Shown here one piece after another: positions 25,871-34,526 of a stretch of 64,000 nucleotides of DNA. Source of the stretch: Salinimicrobium sp050750585 (GTDB lineage Bacteria; Bacteroidota; Bacteroidia; Flavobacteriales; Flavobacteriaceae). A program made the position numbers and the translations under genes. The stretch lies in assembly GCF_050750585.1 (NCBI RefSeq), contig NZ_JBOJLM010000010.1:1-64000 (forward strand). Direction: 5' to 3'. Position 1 is the first letter of the stretch; each line of letters begins with the position of its first letter. The notes under the pieces are model-generated. The model was not told the origin of the DNA. It ran no database searches and saw nothing but the letters and a program-made list of their open reading frames with translations.

Positions 25871-27376
25871 TTACTGCGGAATTCTTCCAAATAATTCATT
25901 TTGTTCGTAAAATTCTTCTGCCCTTTCATGCGGAATCCCTTCTGAAGTAATTCGCCATGACCAGTTTCCCTGTGTACTTCCGGGAGTGTTCATTATAGCT
26001 TCGCTGCCCAGCCCAAGAATATCCTGCAAAGGCAGAATAGCCACAGCTGCTACAGATTGTAATGCCATTCGGTAAAGCACTTCATGAACATTTTTTTCTG
26101 TGACTTTTTGGCCTGTGTATCGCTCCAAATGCTCCCTCACCTCTTTTCCGCTGTCTGTAAACCAGCCCACGGTAGTGTTGTTATCATGGGTGCCTGTATA
26201 AACAATGCTATTGAAGTCGTGATTATATGGTATGTATGGGTTCTTCCGGTTGGCATCTCCAAAAGAAAACTGCAGCACCTTCATGCCCGGAAAATCAAAC
26301 TCCTCCAAAAGGTCATACACTGCCTGATCCAATAATCCCAAATCTTCTGCGATAAAGGGCATCCCGGGAAATTCAGTTTTTACCTGATTGAAGAAATCAA
26401 CGCCGGGAGTTTCTGTCCATTTTCCGTTAATTGCTGTCTTCTCCCCTGCCGGTACTTCCCAATAATCGGCAAAGGCCCTAAAATGGTCAATTCGCACCAC
26501 ATCAAACAGGAGCAGGTTTTGGCGCAGCCGCTCTTTCCACCAGCTGTAGTGGTTTGCTTTAAGCACTTTCCAGTCGTATACCGGAGTTCCCCATAATTGC
26601 CCGGTTTTACTGAACAAATCTGGGGGTACACCCGAAATATGTGTCGGTTGTTTTTGATCATCCAGTTTAAATATTTCCGGATTTGCCCAACAATCTGCAC
26701 TGTCGTGGTTTATATAAAATGGTACATCTCCAAAAATCTGAATTCCGTTATTGTGGGCTTCAAGTATTAAACGGGACCATTGCGAGAAGAACAGGAACTG
26801 CACGAACTTTTCCCGCTCAATTTGATCTTTTAATTCATTTTGAGCCTTTTGCAAGGCTTCAGGTTTCCTGTCCCGCAGTTCGGGCGGCCAGTCGGTCCAG
26901 TTTTGTTTGTCGTACTTGTAACGCAGGGCAAGGTAAAGACTGTAATTATCGAGCCAGTCGGCGTGAGTTTGACAAAATTCAGAAAAATCGGGATCTACTG
27001 TCCCGGCCGACTTAAATTTCCTGTAAGCTGCATCAAAGATTTGGTTTTTGTAGGTTACTACGGTGTCAAAAATGACTTTTTTAGCCTGCATTTCTTGAGG
27101 TACAGGGAAATCCTTCAGGTTGATATAACCTTCTTCTTCCAGTAACTGCGGACTAATCAACAAAGGATTCCCCGCAAAAGCCGAATGACTGCTGTAGGGG
27201 GAATGATGATAAATTCCGTCTGTAGGATTAAGCGGAAGGATTTGCCAGTAGGTATAACCCGAGCTTTTCAGGAAATCGAGGAACTTGAAGGCTTCGGGCC
27301 CCAGGTCTCCAATCCCAAACCTGCCAGGTAAAGAGGTGATATGTAAAAGAATTCCACTGCTTCTTTTTAGTTTCAT
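25871..27376 (-). CDS. malQ: 4-alpha-glucanotransferase (GH77)
   Basis: 501 residues, the normal length of amylomaltase. It has the N-terminal RSSGILLHITSLPGRFGIGDLG, the nucleophile in VVRIDHFRAFADYWEVP, the acid-base Glu in FIAEDLGLL and the transition-state Asp in GTHDNNTTVGW. It moves glucan segments between maltodextrins, releasing glucose. It starts one base after the stop of treY, so it is co-transcribed with the trehalose-forming genes. There it can recycle short chains left by TreY/TreZ. Confidence 0.96.
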   Translation of the reverse strand: MKLKRSSGILLHITSLPGRFGIGDLGPEAFKFLDFLKSSGYTYWQILPLNPTDGIYHHSPYSSHSAFAGNPLLISPQLLEEEGYINLKDFPVPQEMQAKKVIFDTVVTYKNQIFDAAYRKFKSAGTVDPDFSEFCQTHADWLDNYSLYLALRYKYDKQNWTDWPPELRDRKPEALQKAQNELKDQIEREKFVQFLFFSQWSRLILEAHNNGIQIFGDVPFYINHDSADCWANPEIFKLDDQKQPTHISGVPPDLFSKTGQLWGTPVYDWKVLKANHYSWWKERLRQNLLLFDVVRIDHFRAFADYWEVPAGEKTAINGKWTETPGVDFFNQVKTEFPGMPFIAEDLGLLDQAVYDLLEEFDFPGMKVLQFSFGDANRKNPYIPYNHDFNSIVYTGTHDNNTTVGWFTDSGKEVREHLERYTGQKVTEKNVHEVLYRMALQSVAAVAILPLQDILGLGSEAIMNTPGSTQGNWSWRITSEGIPHERAEEFYEQNELFGRIPQ

Positions 27377-27377
27377 A

Positions 27378-30017
27378 TTAATTGTTCTTTTTTAAAAGTG
27401 CAACGGGAAAGCTTTTGAATAGCTTTTGAACATCAATTTCTTCGGAAAAAAATTCTTCTTCGGTAAACACATTTTTGAAGGATCCTTTTAAATTTTCAGG
27501 TAAAATTACCTTCAGCTCCTGTTTCTGGTCATTAATCTGAAGATCTTCAGTAAAAAGATGGGTGACCATTACCGGTACAATAACCAGAACCGTATTTTTT
27601 TCATCCTTCCTGGCAAAAGCCACTACGCTTTCGCGCAATTCCCCTTTAACTTCCAGCGGGATATATTCCCCTTTATCAAAAGTATTGGGAATTTCCCTAC
27701 GCGCTTTAAGTGCCCGGTGCAGGCAGTACATCTTGATCTTTCCTGAAGTGTAATCCTGCTTCAGGTTCTCAAGGTGCTGCCCGGATTCTTCGGGAGTTAC
27801 TGAATCAAATTCTGAAAGATATTTCTTCCGAAGTTCATAATCTACAGGCCGGCGGTTATCGGGATCTACATAGCTCAGGTCCCAAAGTTCGGTACCCTGG
27901 TAAATATCGGGAATTCCAGGGGCGGTAACTTTCAGCAGAGATTGAGAAAGCGATTTTATTGCTCCGTATGCCGAGATCTTCTCGTGAAATTGGGTAAATG
28001 ATTTCTTGAAAGACGGGTTTTTCAGCAGTGCTTCAAGAAAACCATATACTTTATTTTCATAGCCTTCATTTGGTGCAGCCCATGACGAATTCTCCTTGGC
28101 CTCGCGAAGTACCTTTTGCAGGTAGGCTGTAGATCGCTTTAAAAATTCTTCTCCCTGCTCGCCAATATATGGCCAGGCTCCTATGAACATCTGGAAAATG
28201 AAATACTCTTCATTTGCATTGGGAACAGCAGGATCTTTTCTCACATTTTTGGCAATCTCCCTCCAATCGGCTACTTTTTGAAACCACTCTTCTCCCACTT
28301 CACTCAATACATCGAGCCGCATGCGGGCATCTTCCCCACGTTTGGTGTCGTGAGTCGCGGTAGCATTGATAGAAAGCGGAAAATCTTCGAGCCGTAACTT
28401 CATCCTCTCGTGAAAACCGTTCACAGAGAGCCCAAAATTTTCGGGTGAATCCCCAACTTCATTGTGGGAGATCAATTCATTATAAATATAAAAGGTAGTG
28501 TCTTCAACGCCCTTGGCCGCCAAAGGTCCCGTGAACTGTTGACACCGCTGCAGGAATTGCAGCATGTTTTCACGGTCTTTTTTTGCCTCTCCCAGAAAAA
28601 TATCTTTAACCTTTTCCAGCTCATTATTAAGATCGGGCTTATGTGCGGCAGCAGTTTTAAAAGCTGCATCAATGATCTTTTTTTGCCTCTTTCTCAAGGG
28701 ATATTCTTCAGGATAAATGCGATATACAGGAAAGGCAGCCAAAAATGCCCCTAAAGCCCGCTTGTATTTTTCCTCTTTTTCGAGCAGATCGAACTTTAAA
28801 GCCAGTTCCCACAGGTTTTTATATTCGCCCCCCATTCTCTCTTCCAGGATAAACAGCTTTTGTTCATACACCAGGTCATGATAATCTTCAAGCCTTGGGT
28901 AAAGTGCCTGATAGGCGTTAAAAAATTCATTCTCACTCTTAGGGTTGGTAAGTAATTGATTTACAGTCGCTAAAAACCCATATCCACTAGTGCCTTCTAC
29001 CGGCCAGTGTACAGGTAATTTTTCATCCCATTCCAGGATCTTTTCTATAGTGATGTAAAAATCGGGCCCCAGCTTTTCCCGAAGCCTTTCAAGATAAGCC
29101 TTTGGATCCAGGAGTCCGTCGATATGATCAATGCGCAGGCCGTGAATTAGATCTTCCTCACACAACTGAAGTATGAACCGGTGATAACTCTCAAAAACCT
29201 CTTTGTCTTCCATTCGTAAGCAAATGAGATCATTTATGGTGAAGAATCTGCGGTAATTAATGTTGGTTTCGGTCTCTTTCCAATGAGCCGGTAAAAAATA
29301 CTGTTCTTCGAGGATCTTCCTGATTTTTTCTTCGGAAGCGTTGATCTCTTCTACTCTATTGTCAATTTTACTTCGGAAGTCTGGTTCTTTGTCATACTCC
29401 CTCAGGAAATATTCTTTCAACTCTTCCCAATTCTCACTTTCACCCGAAAAATTCCTGAATTTATCCTGCCATTTTTCACCGACTTCATTTCCGAGGATTT
29501 CTGCGTAAGAACGGGCAGAAGCCATATATTCATGATCAAAATACCTGAACAAAAATCCCTTTTTTGACACCTTAAGCTGTAATTCTTTGTTCTTAATGAC
29601 CCCGGGCAGGGGATTTCCAAGAAATGGGGCCATAACTTTTCCTGATTGTTCCCAATCTATATCAAAGAAATTATAGTGCAAAGATTCAGGGCCAAGTTCA
29701 AAGATATCCTGCAACCAGATGTTGTCTCCGTCAAAAGCCATGTGGTTGGGAACGATATCCTGCAGCCATGACATCTTCTTTTGTTTGAGCCTGTTACTTA
29801 GGTTCCTGAAGGTGTCAAGCCTTCCAATTGCTTTATTGAGTTTAAACGGATTGGTAATATCATAGCCGTGGCTGCTCCCCTTGCGCGCCTGAAAAAAAGG
29901 TGCCGAATAAATGGTAGAAATCCCAAGTTTTTCAAGGTAGTCGAGAATTTCATTGAGATCTTCAAGCGTGTATTCAGGGGAAAGCTGAATTCTATATGTA
30001 GAAACAGGATTTTTCAT
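27378..30017 (-). CDS. treY: Malto-oligosyltrehalose synthase
   Basis: 879 residues. The GH13 subfamily 26 hallmarks are present: STYRIQLSPEYTLEDL at the N-terminus, SSHGYDITNP, GLRIDHIDGLLDPKAYL with the nucleophile Asp, the acid-base region ITIEKILEWDEKLP and the long insertions typical of TreY. The enzyme turns the reducing-end maltose unit of a glucan into a trehalosyl unit, which TreZ then cuts off. The start codon overlaps the stop of the GH57 gene as ATGA, and malQ follows after one base. It is part of the minus-strand arm of the glucan cluster. Confidence 0.95.
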   Translation of the reverse strand: MKNPVSTYRIQLSPEYTLEDLNEILDYLEKLGISTIYSAPFFQARKGSSHGYDITNPFKLNKAIGRLDTFRNLSNRLKQKKMSWLQDIVPNHMAFDGDNIWLQDIFELGPESLHYNFFDIDWEQSGKVMAPFLGNPLPGVIKNKELQLKVSKKGFLFRYFDHEYMASARSYAEILGNEVGEKWQDKFRNFSGESENWEELKEYFLREYDKEPDFRSKIDNRVEEINASEEKIRKILEEQYFLPAHWKETETNINYRRFFTINDLICLRMEDKEVFESYHRFILQLCEEDLIHGLRIDHIDGLLDPKAYLERLREKLGPDFYITIEKILEWDEKLPVHWPVEGTSGYGFLATVNQLLTNPKSENEFFNAYQALYPRLEDYHDLVYEQKLFILEERMGGEYKNLWELALKFDLLEKEEKYKRALGAFLAAFPVYRIYPEEYPLRKRQKKIIDAAFKTAAAHKPDLNNELEKVKDIFLGEAKKDRENMLQFLQRCQQFTGPLAAKGVEDTTFYIYNELISHNEVGDSPENFGLSVNGFHERMKLRLEDFPLSINATATHDTKRGEDARMRLDVLSEVGEEWFQKVADWREIAKNVRKDPAVPNANEEYFIFQMFIGAWPYIGEQGEEFLKRSTAYLQKVLREAKENSSWAAPNEGYENKVYGFLEALLKNPSFKKSFTQFHEKISAYGAIKSLSQSLLKVTAPGIPDIYQGTELWDLSYVDPDNRRPVDYELRKKYLSEFDSVTPEESGQHLENLKQDYTSGKIKMYCLHRALKARREIPNTFDKGEYIPLEVKGELRESVVAFARKDEKNTVLVIVPVMVTHLFTEDLQINDQKQELKVILPENLKGSFKNVFTEEEFFSEEIDVQKLFKSFPVALLKKNN

Positions 30018-32440
30018 TCGACAGTGAGGTTAACAGATTCTTCAAGCTCCTGGAAGGCCGGCACCCATTTTAATGCGATTTCATCTCCTTCTTCACTCCG
30101 CTCAAGCATGTCCTGATAATGTTCTTCTTTTATGCCAAAAGTGATATTCTGTGCCTGCCATTTTTCGGGAGATAACGGCGTATCTTCCAGCATTTGAAGC
30201 AGGGAATTTACCTTTTTCAGCAATTTAAGATCTAACGGATTTTTCTCGAGTTCCAGCATTTTTTCCGTAAGGCGACGGTCAACAAGGAAGTTTAGGGTCA
30301 CCATGTCAAGGTTGGCCTGTATAGATATTGCCGATTTTATTTGGAGCTCCAGCTTTTTAAAGTTGCAGTCTTTTTTCTTGAGTTCTTTTATAAGCCTGTT
30401 GTTAACGGCCATTTCTACAGGTAATTTGAGCCTGGAGGGAACCCGCATGTCAATCTCCTGGAAGGTTTTCAATAAAGGATAAGTGTTGTCATACAACTGC
30501 TGCATAGCACCCTCGGCCCCTTTCAGGTTGTTTTCCATGACCTGTTTCATAATAAGATGTTGCTCATCCCTGAACAAATGCCAGAAGGAATAATTGTGAT
30601 TTCCGAAGTGCGTATCCATCAAATTGAAAATCTCGTAAATATTTCCTTTTTCGAAGTAAAAAGACATTTTATTGTGCAGTTCTTCAAGTGATTCGGCGTC
30701 TATATACTGCCTTACTCCCCCAAAAATATGATGATCTCCCATGTATAGCACGGCATACGAGATATCAAGCTTTTCCCAGGTAATATCGCTGCGAAACTCT
30801 GTACGGGCAATCATTAGTTTTTGTTTTCCGGCCTCATAATAGTGACTGGCTTTGGTAGTAGCACTAAAATTATAAAGCGTCACCTCTTCGGGAAATTCTT
30901 CAAAAATAGAAGAGATGGCATAGTGGGCTCCAATCCTTATCATATCGAGCTCCATAGGTTTCACAAAAAGCTCGTAAGCCTTATGCACAGTGCCATATTC
31001 CGGAATATTACTCGGTATCCTCTTGAGCGATGCTACAAAATCTGGCTCGTAACTGTCGCCACTTACTTCTTCAGCCAGCTGCACAGCCCGTTGTGCATAG
31101 AAAATATCCTGCATAGATTCAATGCCGCTCACCTCGTCAAAGAACCAGCCACAACTGGTGTACATCAACATAGTGTGGTACTGCATTTCCAGTAGCTTAA
31201 GCAGTTTCACTTCATCCTCTTCGGAAAGCTCCCCTCCAAAATTTTCTGAAAGAAAGTTCTTTACATTACTGTTTTCCCGGTTGAGGATCACCTGTATATA
31301 TTTATTTCTCACTTCCCAGGGATTGGAAGTATAGGGTTGCATTTGCTTTTCATAAAGAACTATGAGTTTCTCCCGAACCCCGTCAAAAGCCTCCCGCAGG
31401 GGTTTACGCCACTTTTGGTTCCAGTCTTCATTGCCACCGGTGTTACAACCACAGTCGCTGCGCCAGCGTTCTACGCCATGATAACAGCTCCAGGAGGTAT
31501 CTTCAATAATTTGTGCTTCATATTCGGGAGGAAACTTTCCCAGGAATTCTCCGTAAATGGTAAGATTTACCTCTTCATCCTCTTCCAGCGAGTGCAGGCA
31601 GTAAGAAAGAGCCATTTCCCCCAGCTTATGATGGTGACCATAGCTCTCGCCATCGGTTGCAATATGTACAAGTTCCATTTTGTCGTGATCGGCAACCTGG
31701 CCTTTAAGTCTATCGGCAAAGGCTTCCCCGTTATTGAGCAGCCCTTCAAACGCCACTGCCTGTGAAGCCGGGCCGTCGTAAAAGAAAAGGCTTATTTCAT
31801 TGCCCGAAGGCAGCTTGCAGGTATAGGCACGGCGGGTGTTTACTTTGGCACCTGTGGCGTCTTCCCAGTCTTTTGTGCCAATTTTTCTCACCTGTTTAGC
31901 TTGATACGGCGACAAAATGGTAAATTTTATCCCGTGTTTTGCCAGCATTTCAAGCACATCGGTATTCACGGCAGTTTCTCCCAGCCACATGCCTTCGGGC
32001 ATACGGCCGTAGCGGGATTTAAAATCCTCGATTCCCCAAATTACCTGTGTTTCCTGATCCCTCTTATTGGCCAGGGGCATGATCAGGTGATTATAAGCCT
32101 GGGCCAGGGCGGCGCCATGACCCGAAAAGGTTTCCTGGCTCAACTTATCGGCTTCCAGGATGGCTTCATAAGTTTCGGGAGTTTCATTTTGCATCCAGGC
32201 CAGTAAAGTTGGGCCAATGTTGAAACTCATCCAGGCATAATTATTCATGATCGCCTGTATTTTTCCCTCCTTATCAAGGATCCTGGAAGCAGAATTCCTC
32301 ACATAACATTCCGCATTAATTCTGTGATTCCAGTCGTGGTAAGGGTATGCAGATTCCTGTATCTCTACCTTGTTCAACCAGGGATTTTCTCTTGGTGGCT
32401 GGTAAAAATGCCCGTGCACACATACATATTTCTTGCTCAT
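30014..32440 (-). CDS. GH57 family glycoside hydrolase with DUF3536
   Basis: 808 residues. The N-terminal GH57 barrel starts with the conserved VCVHGHFYQPP motif and includes MWLGETAVN, where the catalytic Glu is expected, and ATDGESYGHHH. The second half matches the layout of DUF3536, a domain found in large bacterial GH57 proteins near glycogen genes. The substrate is likely an alpha-glucan, but the exact reaction (amylase, branching or transferase) is not certain. It overlaps treY by four bases and lies 73 bp after treZ. No signal peptide, so it acts in the cytosol. Confidence 0.88.
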   Translation of the reverse strand: MSKKYVCVHGHFYQPPRENPWLNKVEIQESAYPYHDWNHRINAECYVRNSASRILDKEGKIQAIMNNYAWMSFNIGPTLLAWMQNETPETYEAILEADKLSQETFSGHGAALAQAYNHLIMPLANKRDQETQVIWGIEDFKSRYGRMPEGMWLGETAVNTDVLEMLAKHGIKFTILSPYQAKQVRKIGTKDWEDATGAKVNTRRAYTCKLPSGNEISLFFYDGPASQAVAFEGLLNNGEAFADRLKGQVADHDKMELVHIATDGESYGHHHKLGEMALSYCLHSLEEDEEVNLTIYGEFLGKFPPEYEAQIIEDTSWSCYHGVERWRSDCGCNTGGNEDWNQKWRKPLREAFDGVREKLIVLYEKQMQPYTSNPWEVRNKYIQVILNRENSNVKNFLSENFGGELSEEDEVKLLKLLEMQYHTMLMYTSCGWFFDEVSGIESMQDIFYAQRAVQLAEEVSGDSYEPDFVASLKRIPSNIPEYGTVHKAYELFVKPMELDMIRIGAHYAISSIFEEFPEEVTLYNFSATTKASHYYEAGKQKLMIARTEFRSDITWEKLDISYAVLYMGDHHIFGGVRQYIDAESLEELHNKMSFYFEKGNIYEIFNLMDTHFGNHNYSFWHLFRDEQHLIMKQVMENNLKGAEGAMQQLYDNTYPLLKTFQEIDMRVPSRLKLPVEMAVNNRLIKELKKKDCNFKKLELQIKSAISIQANLDMVTLNFLVDRRLTEKMLELEKNPLDLKLLKKVNSLLQMLEDTPLSPEKWQAQNITFGIKEEHYQDMLERSEEGDEIALKWVPAFQELEESVNLTVE

Positions 32441-32513
32441 AATATTTTTTAATTAGTTAGTGATCCCCCTTTGAAACATAGGTTCCAAAAAGGGCATTTT
32501 TAAAGGATCTTTT

Positions 32514-34334
32514 TTAAGATTTGTAAATCAAAACAGACTCTGGAGGCACAGTAATATTTTCTGGATCTACAAGCTCTTTCAACTCCTTGTTTCCGCCCCA
32601 TTTCTTATCTGCGGAACAAATCAGGACCTGTGGATTTACTTTTTCTGAAGTTTTTTCTGAATAAACTGAATTTCCGAAGTTATAGATCCCGGTTAAAGCT
32701 GAATTTCCTTCCTGTGCAGATACCTTCAGAAGTTTTTTGTCTTCAGAAGCCTCAAAAATGGCATTTTGATGACCAAACATCTCAAAAGCACCGTTTTTCT
32801 TCAGTCTTATCAATTCTTTGTAAAAGTTAAAAAGCTGATTTTGTTGCGCATCTTTCTGAAAATCCCAGTTCAGTTTAGAATTTTTGAAAGTAACTTCGGC
32901 CTGCGGATCGGGAAATTCTCCTTCAGAATGAGAGTGAAAGAAGTACTCAAACTCATTTTTTCGCCCTTCCTGCACTGCTTTTACAAGATCAGGGTCACCG
33001 TGACTAATAAAGTACTGAAAGCGGTTTTTTTCCCCAAACTCCTCTCCCATAAAAAGCATAGGAATAAAAGGTGCTGAAAGTAAAGTTGCCGCAGCGAGTT
33101 TCTGTTTATCAAAACTGACTAATTCGGCCATTCTTTCTCCCAAAAGACGATTGCCCACCTGGTCGTGATTCTGGATACATACAACGAAATTTGATGGCTC
33201 CATTCCTTCAGGATTGTTACCTATACTGCGTTTGCGAAAAGGAGAGTAAATTCCATCGTAGATAAAAGCCTGTTTAAAGGATTTCGCCAGGTATTCCATT
33301 TTTCCGAAGTCGGCATAATAACCTGCGTCTTCACCTGTTAGCACCGTATGCAGGGCATGGTGAAAATCGTCAACCCACTGGCCTTCCAGTCCAAAGCCGC
33401 CGCTCTCGTAGTCTTTTATTAATTTGGTGTCATTGAGATCACTTTCGGCAATAAGCGCGTAACTTCTTCCTGTCTTTGCCTCCAGCTCATCTGTCTTCTC
33501 GCTCAATTCTTTAAGAAAATGCCTCGCTCCCCTGTCTATAATTTCATGAACCGCATCGAGCCGCAATCCGTCTAAATGGAAATCTTCAAGCCACATAAGC
33601 GCATTCTGTATAAAATGATGCCTCACCTGATCGGAATATTCGTCATCAAAATTAAGGGCACTACCCCACGGGGTGTGGTATTTATCTGTAAAATACGGCC
33701 CGTATTGGGAGATGTAATTTCCTTCGGGACCAAGGTGGTTGTACACCACGTCTAGGATGATGCTAAAACCCCGGGCATGACAGGCGTCTACAAGTTTTTT
33801 AAGGCCTGCAACGCACCCGTAGCTATCTTGTGCCGCGAAAGGATAAACCCCATCGTAGCCCCAGTTTCTCGCCCCGGGAAATTGAGCAATGGGCATAAGT
33901 TCGAGTGTATTTATACCCAATTCTTCAAGATGATCGAGCTTATTGATTACTGCCTCAAAAGTACCTGCCTGGGTAAAGGTGCCCACGTGCAGTTCATAGA
34001 TGATCATTTCTGAAAGCTTCCTGCCCTTCCATAGCTCATCCTGCCATTGATGGGCCTTATGGTCTACTACTTGTGACCAGGAATGAACACCTTTGGGTTG
34101 TGAAAGAGAAGCAGGATCGGGAAATTCATCTTTGTGATCAATGCGGTATTTATATGTTGCGCCCGGTTTGATATTTTGAACTTCTTTAGACCAGTAGCCT
34201 ATTTCGTCCTTTATAAGAGCTTCAGATTTTCCTGATTTTTCGAAGTGTACTTCAACAGATTCGGCAACAGGTGCCCATACGCAAAATTCAACTTTTTCAT
34301 GTCCTATATATACTGCACCAACTTTCTTTCCCAT
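32514..34334 (-). CDS. treZ: Malto-oligosyltrehalose trehalohydrolase
   Basis: 606 residues. An N-terminal CBM48-like beta domain (about 1-95) precedes a GH13 subfamily 10 barrel with LDGLRLDAVHEI (nucleophile), LIAESDLND (acid-base) and CIQNHDQVGNR (third Asp). It frees trehalose from the end made by TreY. It is the promoter-proximal gene of the minus-strand group treZ-GH57-treY-malQ. Near its C-terminus the coding sequence includes the 18-bp palindrome at 32752-32769 (residues NAIFEAS). The gap to the GH57 gene has a weak palindrome but probably allows read-through. Confidence 0.95.
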   Translation of the reverse strand: MGKKVGAVYIGHEKVEFCVWAPVAESVEVHFEKSGKSEALIKDEIGYWSKEVQNIKPGATYKYRIDHKDEFPDPASLSQPKGVHSWSQVVDHKAHQWQDELWKGRKLSEMIIYELHVGTFTQAGTFEAVINKLDHLEELGINTLELMPIAQFPGARNWGYDGVYPFAAQDSYGCVAGLKKLVDACHARGFSIILDVVYNHLGPEGNYISQYGPYFTDKYHTPWGSALNFDDEYSDQVRHHFIQNALMWLEDFHLDGLRLDAVHEIIDRGARHFLKELSEKTDELEAKTGRSYALIAESDLNDTKLIKDYESGGFGLEGQWVDDFHHALHTVLTGEDAGYYADFGKMEYLAKSFKQAFIYDGIYSPFRKRSIGNNPEGMEPSNFVVCIQNHDQVGNRLLGERMAELVSFDKQKLAAATLLSAPFIPMLFMGEEFGEKNRFQYFISHGDPDLVKAVQEGRKNEFEYFFHSHSEGEFPDPQAEVTFKNSKLNWDFQKDAQQNQLFNFYKELIRLKKNGAFEMFGHQNAIFEASEDKKLLKVSAQEGNSALTGIYNFGNSVYSEKTSEKVNPQVLICSADKKWGGNKELKELVDPENITVPPESVLIYKS

Positions 34335-34366
34335 AAATATCTTTCTTCCTGAATTTCAAATACACT

Positions 34367-34374
34367 CAAAGCTA
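34367..34374 (-). promoter_or_regulatory. -7 element of the treZ operon
   Basis: TAGCTTTG on the minus strand matches TAnnTTTG, 33 bp upstream of the treZ start. No TTG is found at the normal spacing. Confidence 0.5.
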
Positions 34375-34469
34375 AGAAGGATAAAATGGAAGATTTAATG
34401 TTTAATAGTTTTTTAACTAAGGGTGTGCATATACTTACCTAAATTTAAGTGTTTTAGAATGCAGATAGA

Positions 34470-34492
34470 CCCGAAATCACGGGCATTTCGGG
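34470..34492. promoter_or_regulatory. Inverted repeat upstream of glgE
   Basis: CCCGAAAT (34470-34477) and ATTTCGGG (34485-34492) flank CACGGGC. The dyad lies 35 bp before the glgE start in the divergent treZ-glgE gap. It is a candidate operator or leader hairpin for the cluster. Confidence 0.4.
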
Positions 34493-34526
34493 AAATAATC
34501 AACCATTTATCCAATAAAATCACCCT

